From positions 664,501-728,500 of the forward strand of contig NZ_JALIEC010000001.1 in NCBI RefSeq assembly GCF_022867865.1: 64,000 bases of DNA, given 5' to 3'. Shown piece by piece: positions 16,093 through 25,049 of the stretch (positions are counted from its first letter, which is position 1; each line of letters begins with the position of its first letter). Position numbers and translations under genes: made by a program. The notes below the pieces were generated by a model that saw only the letters and a list, made by a program, of their open reading frames with translations, had not been told where the DNA came from and did not search any database. This DNA comes from Phaeobacter sp. J2-8 (GTDB lineage: Bacteria; Pseudomonadota; Alphaproteobacteria; Rhodobacterales; Rhodobacteraceae).

Positions 16093-17526
16093 ATGTCAGA
16101 TCCTGTTAAATCCTCTGAAATTGAGGATGTGCTGTCGTCTATTCGCAGACTGGTGTCCGAAGAGGCACGTAGCGAAATGCAAGCGCGGCGTAAATCCCCG
16201 CCTGCGAAAGCGCCAGCCCCGGTTGCGCCGCCAATGGCGCAAACTCCTTCGGCGAAACCGGCGCCAACCGTCGTTCCAGCAACCAGACCCGTTCCGGCGT
16301 CTGGTGTCGTGCAACCCCCGAAAGTCGCGCCAGAGACATCCGATGTTGCGGCAAAGGCCAATAGCCAGCCAGAGCCGGATGCTTTGGTCCTGACCCCGGC
16401 GCTGCGTGTGCATCAGGGTGGGGCGGACACGCAAACGCCCAGTGATTTCGCCGTGCCAGAGGCCGCTGTGTCTGCGGCGGATCTGGAGGCAGAGGATGAT
16501 GCCCCCAATGCGGGGGGGCAGGGCCCGGAAGTCGCGCAAACGGAAGCAGCAGAAGCCGCTGTTGACGTCGAGGCCGGTGATGATTTGCAAGAGGCCGTTT
16601 TGGACGTGGTTGCCGAGGCGATCGCCGCGTCGGCCGTCGATGCCGAACTTTCCGAAGATCCCGCGCCGATGCCCGGAAACGACGACGTCGCAGAGCCAGC
16701 CATGGATGCCGCACCGGTGCCAGATGCGGTGGGCGAAGTTGCGGAAGACGAGGCCGAGGTTGCGGCGGACCCAATCGAGGATCTGCACGAACCCCCAAGC
16801 GAGCCTTTGACCCTGGATGCCAAATTGATCGCGCTTGAGGCTTTGATCGCGACCTCCAAAGCGACCAGTGCAGCCAAGCCGGAGGCCGCTGCGCCTTCCA
16901 CTGAACGGCCAATCGCGGAAATAACACCGGAACCCATCTCGGACGTAGCGCCAATGGCGGCGCCAGAACCAAAGGCGACGCCAGAGGTCGCCCCAGAACC
17001 CAAGGCGACGCCAGAGCCAAAAGCCGAGCAAGAGATCGCACCAAAGGCCCAAGAGCCTGTCACGCCAGAGGCCACTGCGACGGTTGTTTCGCTGCCGGAA
17101 GACACGGCAGAAGAAGAGCCGACCATCACCTGGGAAGATCACCTGCCCGAAGGTTCAGACCCGCAGGCCGATCCCGAACCAGAGGATCTCGCGTCGCGTG
17201 ACGAAGCCGATCCCGTGGATGTGGTTGCCGATGCGGTTGTGGATATCGAATCGCACCTGCGGCCGATTGACCCCGCACCCATGCCAGAGGCTGCATCCCT
17301 TGCCGCCGCAGAACAGGCCCCGACGCCTTCGCCCGAACGCACCGAAGAGGCAAATGCCGACGCCGGTGATCTGCAAACAATTGACGAAGACACCCTGCGT
17401 ACCATGGTGGCCGAAATTGTAAGAAGCGAGCTTCAGGGCGCTCTGGGGGAACGGATCACCCGCAACGTGCGCCGTCTCGTCCGGCGCGAGATCCATCGCG
17501 CCCTTGCCAATCAGGATCTCGACTAA
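16093..17526 (+). CDS. PopZ-like acidic scaffold protein
   Basis: The product is 477 residues from ATG at 16093 (MSDPVKSSEIEDVLSSIRRLVSEE); GTG codons nine and twelve bases upstream are alternatives. The N-terminal helix resembles the PopZ N-terminus (..ILASIRRIISEE). About 370 residues of Pro/Glu/Ala-rich, strongly acidic, low-complexity linker follow, including PEPKATPE repeats. A C-terminal basic helix ends it (ITRNVRRLVRREIHRALANQDLD), in the place of the PopZ oligomerisation helices. This layout matches polar organising scaffolds that hold ParB and other factors at cell poles. The assignment is by architecture only. A terminator follows. Confidence 0.6.
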   Translation: MSDPVKSSEIEDVLSSIRRLVSEEARSEMQARRKSPPAKAPAPVAPPMAQTPSAKPAPTVVPATRPVPASGVVQPPKVAPETSDVAAKANSQPEPDALVLTPALRVHQGGADTQTPSDFAVPEAAVSAADLEAEDDAPNAGGQGPEVAQTEAAEAAVDVEAGDDLQEAVLDVVAEAIAASAVDAELSEDPAPMPGNDDVAEPAMDAAPVPDAVGEVAEDEAEVAADPIEDLHEPPSEPLTLDAKLIALEALIATSKATSAAKPEAAAPSTERPIAEITPEPISDVAPMAAPEPKATPEVAPEPKATPEPKAEQEIAPKAQEPVTPEATATVVSLPEDTAEEEPTITWEDHLPEGSDPQADPEPEDLASRDEADPVDVVADAVVDIESHLRPIDPAPMPEAASLAAAEQAPTPSPERTEEANADAGDLQTIDEDTLRTMVAEIVRSELQGALGERITRNVRRLVRREIHRALANQDLD

Positions 17527-17612
17527 GTCAAATCGGCCCGCATAACCGATGGGGGTAGGGGAGGCCGCGCAACCTTTGCGCGGCATTTTCCCGGACTTTT
17601 ATCTGAACACAC

Positions 17613-17646
17613 AAAAAACGCGCCCTGCAGAGGGCGCGTTTTTTTT
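17613..17646. terminator. strong bidirectional terminator
   Basis: ACGCGCCCT-GCAG-AGGGCGCGT forms a perfect hairpin flanked by an A-run on the left and a T-run on the right. It can end both the PopZ-like gene and the convergent gene at 17676. Confidence 0.9.
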
Positions 17647-17675
17647 AAGGTCGTTTAGGTGCACTCAAGTCGTAA

Positions 17676-18005
17676 TCAGGCGGCTTCAGCCTGTTCTGCG
17701 GCAGCAGCGGCATTACGGCGTTCACTCTCTTCGCGCGAAAGCGCAACCGAGGTGCGAACACCCTTGCCCACGAAATCCATCAATCCGGACACAACCCGTT
17801 CATTCGGGTCGATCCCGGCGCAGGACAACACTTCGCGACCATCGCGCGACCGTGCCCAGCGGGCGATTTGTTCGGGGCCATTGCCATACTTCTTGTCGTC
17901 GGCGATAGCATCGTCGAGTGCAGCCAAAACCACCGCAGCAAACAGCTTGCGGGCACGGCTGCCCTGTTCGCTGTTAAAGGCTGTACCATCAACGAAATCT
18001 TTCAT
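17676..18005 (-). CDS. conserved rhodobacterial hypothetical protein (DUF6280-like)
   Basis: The product is 109 residues, soluble and largely helical, with an Ala-rich C-terminal tail. I recall near-identical proteins in many Rhodobacteraceae under the name DUF6280, but I cannot check that here. There is no known activity or motif. It is divergent from efp with a 217-base gap holding both promoters, and convergent with the PopZ-like gene across a shared terminator. Strong conservation of blocks such as ARKLFAAVVLAALDDAIADDKKYGNGPEQIARWARSRDG suggests a housekeeping role in the family. Confidence 0.75.
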   Translation of the reverse strand: MKDFVDGTAFNSEQGSRARKLFAAVVLAALDDAIADDKKYGNGPEQIARWARSRDGREVLSCAGIDPNERVVSGLMDFVGKGVRTSVALSREESERRNAAAAAEQAEAA

Positions 18006-18221
18006 GAATTGTCCTTTGTTCTTGCTCTTGCGTTTTCGGCGTGAAGGCCCTTATGGCGCTTTTTTTCTGATTCGGATACCCTGCAAATGCATACCACTTA
18101 TGCGTATATTGCATGGCTTTTCGCAGGTGCAAAACGAGATATGGTAAGCTTGCACCGCGCCGCAACCCGATATATAGGGTCGCAAAGTTCGACATCAACC
18201 TTCTGACAAGGTTTTGCCCCA

Positions 18222-18785
18222 ATGCCCAAGATCAACGGTAATGAAATTCGTCCTGGAAATGTGCTTGAGCACAATGGTGGTCTTTGGGCCGCGGTCAAGG
18301 TCGATCATGTCAAACCCGGCAAGGGCGGGGCATTCGCGCAGGTTGAAATGAAAAACCTGCGCAACGGTTCCAAACTGAATGAACGGTTCCGCTCGGCGGA
18401 CAAGGTCGAACGGGTGCGTCTGGAACAAAAAGACATGCAGTTCCTGTACGAAAATGACGGCATGTTGGTGTTCATGGACATCGAAACCTATGACCAGGTG
18501 GAATTGCCTTCGGACATTCTGGGCGAGCGGCGTCCTTTCCTTCAGGATGGCATGACCATCGTCGTGGAATTCCACGACACCGAGGCGCTGAATGCGACCC
18601 TGCCGCAGAAGGTCACCTGCAAGATCGTCGAGACAGAGCCGGTCGTCAAAGGTCAGACCGCCGCCAATAGCTTCAAGCCTGCCGTTCTCGACAACGGTGT
18701 TCGTGTTTCGGTGCCGCCGTTTGTCGGTCAGGACGAGATGATCGTCGTGAACACCGAAACCATGGAGTATTCCGAGCGCGCCTGA
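18222..18785 (+). CDS. efp: elongation factor P
   Basis: The product is 187 residues, the usual EF-P length. Domain I (residues 1-65) carries the conserved tip loop KPGKGGAF with Lys34, the residue modified in many bacteria. Domains II and III are OB folds ending in [27 protein letters not shown] enters the ribosomal E site and rescues peptide-bond formation at polyproline stretches, which are frequent in the PopZ-like protein upstream. It is monocistronic: a terminator follows at 18840. The start fits [12 protein letters not shown] of the family. Confidence 0.97.
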   Translation: MPKINGNEIRPGNVLEHNGGLWAAVKVDHVKPGKGGAFAQVEMKNLRNGSKLNERFRSADKVERVRLEQKDMQFLYENDGMLVFMDIETYDQVELPSDILGERRPFLQDGMTIVVEFHDTEALNATLPQKVTCKIVETEPVVKGQTAANSFKPAVLDNGVRVSVPPFVGQDEMIVVNTETMEYSERA

Positions 18786-18839
18786 CCCGGGGCTCGCGCG
18801 CATATCCCCCGACTTCCGGGGGCGCAAATATCATGAACC

Positions 18840-18873
18840 AAGGCCTCCGGCACTTAGCCAAGGAGGCCTTTTT
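18840..18873 (+). terminator. efp terminator whose right arm holds the next Shine-Dalgarno
   Basis: AAGGCCTCC (18840-18848) pairs with GGAGGCCTT (18862-18870), followed by T-residues. The right arm contains AAGGAGG, eight bases before the ATG at 18875, so terminator folding would also hide that ribosome-binding site. Confidence 0.75.
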
Positions 18874-18874
18874 G

Positions 18875-19325
18875 ATGATTAACCCCTGCACAGTTTCCGA
18901 TCTGCCAGGCATTGGCGGCCATGTTGCATGGCCTGCATGCGGCGCAATTGCATGTGCTGCCACAGCCAAACGGTGGCGCCGCCGATGATCTCGGCAAATC
19001 GCTGCATCTCGCGATGATACGCGGCACCCGGATATTGGCCTACCGAACCGAAGACGTGCCGCGCGGCATCCTGCTGTGGCACGTCGCGGACCGGCCCAGC
19101 GCGCCCAGGGCGCCGCAGCAGGCCGTGCTCGACCATATCTATGTCGCGCCGGGTTGGCGCCGTCGCGGCATCAAGCGCCGCCTTGTTCGACGGTTCGAGG
19201 CAGAGCTTGCCGCTGCGGGATGCGTGGGCTGGCTTACCGCAACAGAAGTGGCAGCGCGTCAGGGCAGCATGGCGGGGCCGCTGGCGGCCCCAACGTGGAA
19301 CATCGGGATCAGCTCAAGAGCCTGA
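18875..19325 (+). pseudogene. GNAT-family N-acetyltransferase, frameshifted near the start
   Basis: ATG at 18875 follows an ideal AAGGAGG and encodes MINPCTVSDLPGIG, a typical GNAT opening, but that frame soon stops. The protein continues one base later from AAMLHGLHAAQLHV (about 18915-18921) to 19325. One extra G in GGCGGCC explains the break. The C-terminal half has the acetyl-CoA loop (YVAPGWRRRGIKRRLVRRFE: the R/Q-x-x-G-x-G/A site reads RRRGIK). It overlaps the convergent ygfZ-like gene by 17 bases. Substrate is unknown. If the indel is an assembly artefact the true product has about 149 residues. Confidence 0.7.
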
Positions 19326-20070
19326 CAGGCACACCATCGGCCTGCATCTCGCCCTTGGCGCGATCGAAACGCAAATAGGCCAGGGCCCGCAGGGCACCCT
19401 CGGTCCCGGCTTGTGTGCCCAAGACCCCAACGGCTTTGCCATCGGCGGTGATTTCGGTGCCAACCGGGGCCCGCCCGTCAATCGCCACCTGGGCCAATCC
19501 CTTGCGCAGTTCGGTTTTGTGTTTCATGCGCGCCGTCACTTCCTGACCGACGTAACACCCCTTGCGGAAATCCACACCCGACAGCCGTTCAAACCCCATT
19601 TCCAACAGATAGGAATCGGTCCCCAATTCTGCCCCCCATCGCGGCACCAGGGCGGCAACATGCAGTGCGTCCCAATCGGTGTCGTCGTCGGCCAGCGCTT
19701 CGGCGGCAATCAACCGCCAGCCCAGCCGGGCATCGCGCGGATCTGCCAATGCGCCGTCTGGGGTCTGGCCAGTGCCCCGGGATACCTGCAAATCCGTCAT
19801 TTCGATGACCACGTCGGCCCGCAGCTTGTACATGCCCAACCGCGCCAGCAATCCCGGCGCCAATTCGGCCTCGCAATCCATCAGGACATCATCGCCATCC
19901 GCCTGCAAAAAGAACTCTGCCAGCAATTTGCCCTGCGGCGTCAGGATCGCGGCATAGACCAGCCCCTGTGCCAACCCGGCGATGTCATTGCTGACCAGGC
20001 CCTGCAAAAAGTCACGGACATCGCCGCCGGACAGGCGCAGCACCTTGCGGGTCTCTGCATAATTGGTCAT
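19309..20070 (-). CDS. ygfZ: folate-binding YgfZ/CAF17-family iron-sulfur protein
   Basis: The product is 253 residues. It has the GcvT-like N-terminal fold (LRLSGGDVRDFLQGLVSNDI) and the family signature KGCYVGQE around residue 173. YgfZ proteins use a tetrahydrofolate derivative to help build or repair [4Fe-4S] clusters in enzymes such as MiaB. The length is normal for the alphaproteobacterial branch. It is divergent from the glycosyltransferase at 20138, 67 bases away. Confidence 0.9.
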   Translation of the reverse strand: MTNYAETRKVLRLSGGDVRDFLQGLVSNDIAGLAQGLVYAAILTPQGKLLAEFFLQADGDDVLMDCEAELAPGLLARLGMYKLRADVVIEMTDLQVSRGTGQTPDGALADPRDARLGWRLIAAEALADDDTDWDALHVAALVPRWGAELGTDSYLLEMGFERLSGVDFRKGCYVGQEVTARMKHKTELRKGLAQVAIDGRAPVGTEITADGKAVGVLGTQAGTEGALRALAYLRFDRAKGEMQADGVPVRLLS

Positions 20071-20137
20071 TTCGCATTTCCTTTTATCGCCTTGCTTTCA
20101 TATAGACCCGACAGGGACAACCAAAAGAGGGCAAATC

Positions 20138-20821
20138 ATGCGCGCACCGATTTCGGTCATCATTCCGACATTGAATGCCGGGGCGGATCTGCCCGCCTGT
20201 CTGATGACCCTGGGCGAAGGTTTGAAAGAAGGGGTGATCCGCGAATTGATCATCAGCGACGGGGGCTCTACCGACACCACGCTGGAAACCGCCGCCGCCG
20301 CCGGGGCCGATGTCGTGACCGGCCCGCCATCGCGCGGCGCGCAGCTGCGCCGTGGGGCGGATGCGGCACAGGGGGATTGGCTGCTGTTCCTGCATGCCGA
20401 CAGCCAATTGTCCCAGGGCTGGACCGGGCCCGTGCTGGATCATCTCGCGCGCGACACCGCCGCCTGTTTCTGCCTCGCCTTCCGAAGCCGCCACCCAATG
20501 GCGCGCCTCACCGCAGCCTGGGCCAACCTGCGCAGCCGCATGTTCAATCTGCCCTACGGCGATCAGGGGCTGCTTATTCCACGGGCGCTGTACGAAGGCA
20601 TCGGTGGCTACCCTGACCAACCGCTGATGGAGGATGTGGCCATCGCGCGGGCCCTTGGCACCCTCCGGGTCTTGCCGGTGACGACAACAACCTCTGCCGA
20701 AAAATACATCCGCGATGGATGGCTCCGCCGGGGCCTGCGAAATATCACCACGCTGTTGCGCTATCTGTCGGGGACATCACCGGAAACGCTGGCCAAATCC
20801 TATCAACGCCCCCGGTCCTGA
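20138..20821 (+). CDS. family 2 glycosyltransferase (TIGR04283-like)
   Basis: The product is 227 residues from ATG at 20138, with AGAGGG upstream. It is a GT-A fold: SVIIPTLNAGADLPACL at the N-terminus, ELIISDGGSTD for nucleotide binding, and LFLHADSQL as the DxD-like metal site. PYGDQGLLIPRALYEGIGGYPDQPLMEDVAIARAL is the block typical of the rSAM/selenodomain-associated transferase-2 family. The physiological acceptor is uncertain; family members have been linked to arsenosugar or unknown cell-surface products. No rSAM partner lies beside it. Confidence 0.82.
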   Translation: MRAPISVIIPTLNAGADLPACLMTLGEGLKEGVIRELIISDGGSTDTTLETAAAAGADVVTGPPSRGAQLRRGADAAQGDWLLFLHADSQLSQGWTGPVLDHLARDTAACFCLAFRSRHPMARLTAAWANLRSRMFNLPYGDQGLLIPRALYEGIGGYPDQPLMEDVAIARALGTLRVLPVTTTTSAEKYIRDGWLRRGLRNITTLLRYLSGTSPETLAKSYQRPRS

Positions 20822-20834
20822 CCTTCTTCTGTTT

Positions 20835-20868
20835 GGAAATATCCCGGGGTCCGGGGCAGAGCCCCGGT
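20835..20868. repeat. dispersed GC-rich hairpin repeat, copy 1
   Basis: GGAAATATCCCGGGG is followed by CCGGGGCAGAGCCCCGG, a perfect hairpin. The AAATATCCCGGGG core recurs at about 25200 (inverted) and at 61588-61640. Confidence 0.6.
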
Positions 20869-20883
20869 CAGCTTCGGCCAAGG

Positions 20884-22686
20884 TCAGCTTGCGCCGCTGT
20901 CCTGCATCCCATGCAACCGGGCATAGGCGCCGCCGGCCGCCAAAAGCGCGTCATGCGTGCCCTGTTCCACCACCTGGCCCTGATCCATCACCACAATCTT
21001 GTCGGCGTGGCGCACGGTCGACAAGCGGTGGGCAATCACCAATGTGGTGCGCCCCTTCGCCAGTTGATCCAACGCCTGCTGCACCAATGCCTCGGACGCG
21101 GTGTCCAGCGCCGAGGTCGCTTCGTCCAGCAACAGGATCGGCCGGTCGCGCAGCACCGCGCGGGCAATTGCCACCCGCTGGCGCTGCCCGCCCGATAGGT
21201 TCGATCCGCGTGGCCCGGCGGGGCTGTCCAAACCATCATTCAGACGTGGCAAGAAATCATCGACATGTGCCGCCGCCAGCGCGGCTTGCAGCGCAGTGTC
21301 GCTCACGTCCTTGCCGTCCAGCACGATATTGTCGCGCAGGCTCTCGTCAAACAGCAACGCCTCCTGGCTGACCACCGAAAACAGCGACCGCACATCCGCC
21401 ACATCCATCTCGCGCACATCGGTGCCGCCGATGGTGACCTGGCCGGATTGCACATCCACCAGCCGGGTGATCAGATTGAACACTGTCGATTTGCCCGCAC
21501 CCGACGCGCCGACCAATGCGGTGGTCTTGCCAGCCTCGGCCACAAGCGACGCACCGCGCAGCACCGGGGCATCGCCAAAGGCCAGATGCACATTGTCCAG
21601 CACAATCTCTGGTGCACCTGTCGGCGCGGGTTTCGGCTTGGCCGGCGAATTCAGCGCCGGTTTGGTTTCCAGAAGTTCGCGCAATCGCTCGATCGCGGCC
21701 GCAGCCACCTGCCAGACACCCGAGACCGCGCCCAACCGGCGCAGGGGCTCGAAGGTCAGGCCAAGCGCGGTGAAAAACGCCATGAAATCGCCCACCGTCT
21801 TGGTGCCGTCGATGATTTCACGCCCGCCATAGAGCAGCACGCCAAAGAAGCCGACACCGGCCATCAGATCGACCAGACCGGGGATCATCGCCTGACCAAG
21901 GGCCGATTTGGTTTCAACCTTGATGCGTTTGCGGGTCAATTTGCCGTAGCGGCCCGCCTGATAGCCTTCCAGCCGGTTCAGCTTGATTGGCACGATGCCG
22001 TGGAAAATTTCGTTCAACCGCACCGACAGGCTGGCCGCGACATCGCGGGCAGAACGCGCATGGCGGCGCACATAGCGTTGCAGGACAACCACCGGCACCA
22101 CCATCACCGGCACGCCGACCATGGCCACCAGCGTCCAGCGCCAGTCAATGCCAAGCGCCACCCCGAACAGCGACACCAGCGCAATGGCATCCCGCCCGGC
22201 GCCGGTGACAATTGTACGCCAGACCTTGTTGATTGATCCGACATCGCCCTCGACCCGTTGCATCAGATAGCCGGGGGAATGTGTCTGGTGGAACTGGCCC
22301 TCAAGCGTCATCAGATGGCTGACAAGATCTTCGCGGATCTCGCCCGCGGTCACCTGGCCAAGTCGCGTCAAAAGCACCTTTTGCACCACGGATGCACCGG
22401 CGCGCAGGGCAAAGATCCCCAGAATGGCCAAAGCCACCCAAATCAAAAGGTCCCCACGTCCACCGATGAAAATCTGGTCGAACATCGGCTTCATCGCATA
22501 GCTGATCGCGCCATACATGCCGCCTTCGATGGCCATGAAGACCAGCGCAATCGACAACAGCCCGATGTGGCGGTGCAGATACCGCCGCCAGAGCCACATA
22601 CCAAGCCCCTTGGAGTGATGGGCGGCCTCTGACGTATTGGCCTTCGGGCCCTTGGGGTTTGGGGGCTGTGTTGCCGGGTCGGTCAC
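20884..22686 (-). CDS. MsbA-like ABC exporter (fused permease and ATPase)
   Basis: The product is 600 residues from GTG at 22686, which overlaps the stop of the upstream phosphatase gene (GTGA). Residues about 40-330 form a six-helix type IV exporter domain. The C-terminal ATPase has Walker A (GASGAGKST), signature LSGGQRQR and Walker B (ILLLDEATSALD). Sequence style is that of MsbA/lipid-A flippases, but related exporters move lipids, peptides or drugs, so the substrate is not fixed. It forms a two-gene operon with the tyrosine-phosphatase-like gene. The start has a Pro/Lys-rich, poorly conserved tail of about 25 residues. Confidence 0.88.
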   Translation of the reverse strand: MTDPATQPPNPKGPKANTSEAAHHSKGLGMWLWRRYLHRHIGLLSIALVFMAIEGGMYGAISYAMKPMFDQIFIGGRGDLLIWVALAILGIFALRAGASVVQKVLLTRLGQVTAGEIREDLVSHLMTLEGQFHQTHSPGYLMQRVEGDVGSINKVWRTIVTGAGRDAIALVSLFGVALGIDWRWTLVAMVGVPVMVVPVVVLQRYVRRHARSARDVAASLSVRLNEIFHGIVPIKLNRLEGYQAGRYGKLTRKRIKVETKSALGQAMIPGLVDLMAGVGFFGVLLYGGREIIDGTKTVGDFMAFFTALGLTFEPLRRLGAVSGVWQVAAAAIERLRELLETKPALNSPAKPKPAPTGAPEIVLDNVHLAFGDAPVLRGASLVAEAGKTTALVGASGAGKSTVFNLITRLVDVQSGQVTIGGTDVREMDVADVRSLFSVVSQEALLFDESLRDNIVLDGKDVSDTALQAALAAAHVDDFLPRLNDGLDSPAGPRGSNLSGGQRQRVAIARAVLRDRPILLLDEATSALDTASEALVQQALDQLAKGRTTLVIAHRLSTVRHADKIVVMDQGQVVEQGTHDALLAAGGAYARLHGMQDSGAS

Positions 22687-23411
22687 GTGTTTTCCAGTGC
22701 CAGATCACGCAGCATTTGCGCGCATTGTGCCGGGCTGTCGCGCCGATCCCAGGCATCGTTCAAACGCTGGGCGCGATATTCTGTGCCCAACCAGGTTTCA
22801 AAATCAATCGGATCGGCGTTTTTACGTGCCTCATAGACATCAAGGATATAATCCTGCACCCCGGTCTTGGTCCATTTCATATGCAGGTATTTCATGCCCA
22901 GCTGCGCGCGGGCCTCTTCCACCGGTACATCTTCGCAGACCATAAGGTACATTGCGGCGACGATCCCGGCGCGGTCCGCACCGGATTTGCAATGGAACAC
23001 AAACGGTTTTTCCACGTCGCGAATGGCGTCAAGGACGGCCTGAATCCGTTCCCGCTTGGTCGCATTGCGTGCCCACATCTTGGTGACGTGAAATTTCAGC
23101 CCCAGCTTTTCACAGGCTTCCTTTTCAAACAGGTAATGGGCGAATTTCTCTTCTCCGCGCAGGGTGATCACCGATTTGATTCCCATATCGCGGTACCGTT
23201 TCAGCCGCGCAGGCCCGGGGTGGTTTGATCGGTACACCCCCGGCGCAATCTGAAAGAAATTGGTCCACGGCACCCGCAGGAAGGCATGATCGAAGATCTG
23301 ATAATGCACATGACCCCAGAACCGGCCTGACGGGGTAGAGATATCCTTGCCAAAGGACCGCCGCAACTTGCGCTCGCGGTCTTCGATCCAGGTCATCATT
23401 GCCTTGAACAT
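22683..23411 (-). CDS. dual-specificity/tyrosine phosphatase-like protein
   Basis: The product is 242 residues from ATG at 23411 (MFKAMMTWIEDRERKLRRSFG); the open frame runs further up but is not family-like. The P-loop HCKSGADRAG is the CX5R active site (Cys nucleophile, Arg for phosphate), and an upstream GIKSVITLRGE matches the DSP-fold strand. Bacterial members act on phosphotyrosine or phospholipid head groups. Operon linkage with an MsbA-like lipid exporter makes a role in envelope lipid metabolism plausible, but that is inference. Confidence 0.85.
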   Translation of the reverse strand: MFKAMMTWIEDRERKLRRSFGKDISTPSGRFWGHVHYQIFDHAFLRVPWTNFFQIAPGVYRSNHPGPARLKRYRDMGIKSVITLRGEEKFAHYLFEKEACEKLGLKFHVTKMWARNATKRERIQAVLDAIRDVEKPFVFHCKSGADRAGIVAAMYLMVCEDVPVEEARAQLGMKYLHMKWTKTGVQDYILDVYEARKNADPIDFETWLGTEYRAQRLNDAWDRRDSPAQCAQMLRDLALENT

Positions 23412-23562
23412 GGAATTCCGGCTTTTGCCGCCCCAGAGTTTCGCTGCATTTATGGTCTGCGCGGGTTTAGGCGACCGTGGCCCCTGTGGCAAGCGTGGCC
23501 ATGTGGATTGACGGCGGTCGATTGCCGGGGTTAGCTCTCTTCAAACTTTCGGAGCCTTCCAC

Positions 23563-24885
23563 ATGTCCCTAGCCAATGGCCGCACTTACCGGGCGATTCC
23601 CGGTCCGTCGGAAACCCCGGATGCCGTACAGCGCGCGATGCACCGGTCTTCGGTAAATATCTATGAGGGTGAGATTGTCGATCTGACCCATAGCCTTGTC
23701 CCGGATCTGCGCCGGGTGGCGCGGACCACACATAATGTGGCGATGTATATCTGCAACGGCCATGGCGCCTGGGAGGCCGCGCTGGACAATGTGCTGAACC
23801 CCGGCGACCACGTGCTGGTGCCTGCGACCGGTCGGTTTGCCCATGGCTGGGCGGAAATGGCGGTCGGGTTGGGGATCGTGCCCGAGATCATCGAATATGG
23901 CCTGCAATCCCCCTTTGATGTCGCCGAAGTGGAACAACGCCTGCGCGACGACAAGGCGCATCGGATCAAGGCGGTAATGGGTGTGCATGTCGATACGGCG
24001 ACCTCGATCCGGTCCGATATTGCCGGGCTGCGCCGGGCGCTGGATGCGGCGGGGCATCCTGCGCTGTTGATGGCGGATTGCGTGGCCTCCTTGGGATGTG
24101 ACCGATTCGAGATGGATGAATGGGGGGTCGATGTCACGGTGACCGGCAGCCAAAAGGGGCTGATGGTGCCGCCGGGGCTGGGGATCGTGTTCTTTTCGCC
24201 CAAGGCGGCGGCGCATCGCCCGGAACGGGTGTCCCGGTATTGGGATTGGGGTCCACGAGCCGACCCGGACATGTATTATCAATTTTTCGGCGGCACGGCG
24301 GCGACCCATCATATCTATGGAATGCGCGCGGCGCTGGACATCATGATGGCCGAAGGGATCGAGGCGATCTGGTATCGGCACGCAACCCTTGCGCGGGCGA
24401 TTTGGGCCGCGGTCGAAACCTGGGGCCAGGAGGGGCGCCTGCGGCTTAACGTGGTCGATCCTGCCTTTCGCAGCCATGCGGTGACCGCGCTTGCCATCGG
24501 CGCGCCGGACGGGCAACGGCTTCGGGATTGGTGTGAGCGCAATACCGGGGTGACCCTGGGCATTGGCCTGGGCATGGCCCCCCCCGACAGCGCAGAGCGG
24601 CATGGGTATTTCCGCATTGGCCACATGGGCCATGTCAATGCGCATATGGTTTTGGGGCTGTTGGGCAGTGTCGAGAGGCCTGAGCGCATTGAACATCCCG
24701 CATCGCGCGGGGGGCGTTCAGGCGGCGGTGTCGGTCATTTCTGCCAGCGCCGAGCCAGCCGATTGATCCAGAGGTTGAGTGCCACCCCGGTCAGCAGCAC
24801 CGCCGCCAGACCGAAGCTGGCCAGGAGCGCGATCAAAATCCAGCCGAGGTTGACGCCGAACATCACCACACAGGCGGTGGTGTAA
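23563..24885 (+). CDS. alanine-glyoxylate aminotransferase family protein, C-terminal frameshift
   Basis: This is a class V, fold-type I PLP enzyme. It has the IPGPSETPDAVQRAM opening, the cofactor contact GHGAWEAAL, the aspartate of MADCVASLG, and the Schiff-base Lys in TGSQKGLMVPPG. The family ending GHMGHVNAHMVLG is followed by an out-of-frame tail. In the neighbouring frame the expected ending (GLSALNIPHRAGGVQAAVSVISASAEPAD) reads through to a stop at 24766. An indel near 24676 therefore replaces about 30 C-terminal residues by about 70 foreign ones. Likely substrates are serine, alanine or pyridoxamine with glyoxylate or pyruvate. The catalytic part is intact. Confidence 0.85.
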   Translation: MSLANGRTYRAIPGPSETPDAVQRAMHRSSVNIYEGEIVDLTHSLVPDLRRVARTTHNVAMYICNGHGAWEAALDNVLNPGDHVLVPATGRFAHGWAEMAVGLGIVPEIIEYGLQSPFDVAEVEQRLRDDKAHRIKAVMGVHVDTATSIRSDIAGLRRALDAAGHPALLMADCVASLGCDRFEMDEWGVDVTVTGSQKGLMVPPGLGIVFFSPKAAAHRPERVSRYWDWGPRADPDMYYQFFGGTAATHHIYGMRAALDIMMAEGIEAIWYRHATLARAIWAAVETWGQEGRLRLNVVDPAFRSHAVTALAIGAPDGQRLRDWCERNTGVTLGIGLGMAPPDSAERHGYFRIGHMGHVNAHMVLGLLGSVERPERIEHPASRGGRSGGGVGHFCQRRASRLIQRLSATPVSSTAARPKLARSAIKIQPRLTPNITTQAVV

Positions 24886-24929
24886 TCCGGTGCACGGCCG
24901 ATCGCGCGATCTTTGGCTCTGTCATACAT
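24735..24929 (-). CDS. small membrane protein, two helices
   Basis: The product is 64 residues from ATG at 24929. After a charged N-terminus (MYDRAKDRAIGRAPDYTT) come two hydrophobic stretches (ACVVMFGVNLGWILIALLASF, LAAVLLTGVALNLWI) and a basic end (RLARRWQK). Function is unknown. It overlaps the original end of the convergent aminotransferase by 32 bases. The protein-like pattern and positive-inside ends support it as a real gene. Confidence 0.6.
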   Translation of the reverse strand: MYDRAKDRAIGRAPDYTTACVVMFGVNLGWILIALLASFGLAAVLLTGVALNLWINRLARRWQK

Positions 24930-25049
24930 GCGACACCCCGACAATTCGTTGTTGGGGTCAGGTTAACCGGTTTCCCGATAGTGGTCGGTAAATTTTTCGG
25001 GACGGGGACCAAGACGTGGGGGAGTGGGAGCGCGCACTTCGGGTTTGTT

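Noticed and set aside
19141-20616. 491-codon open frame opposite ygfZ and over the glycosyltransferase
   Set aside because: It is a high-GC shadow frame. The overlapping frames encode two clear protein families.
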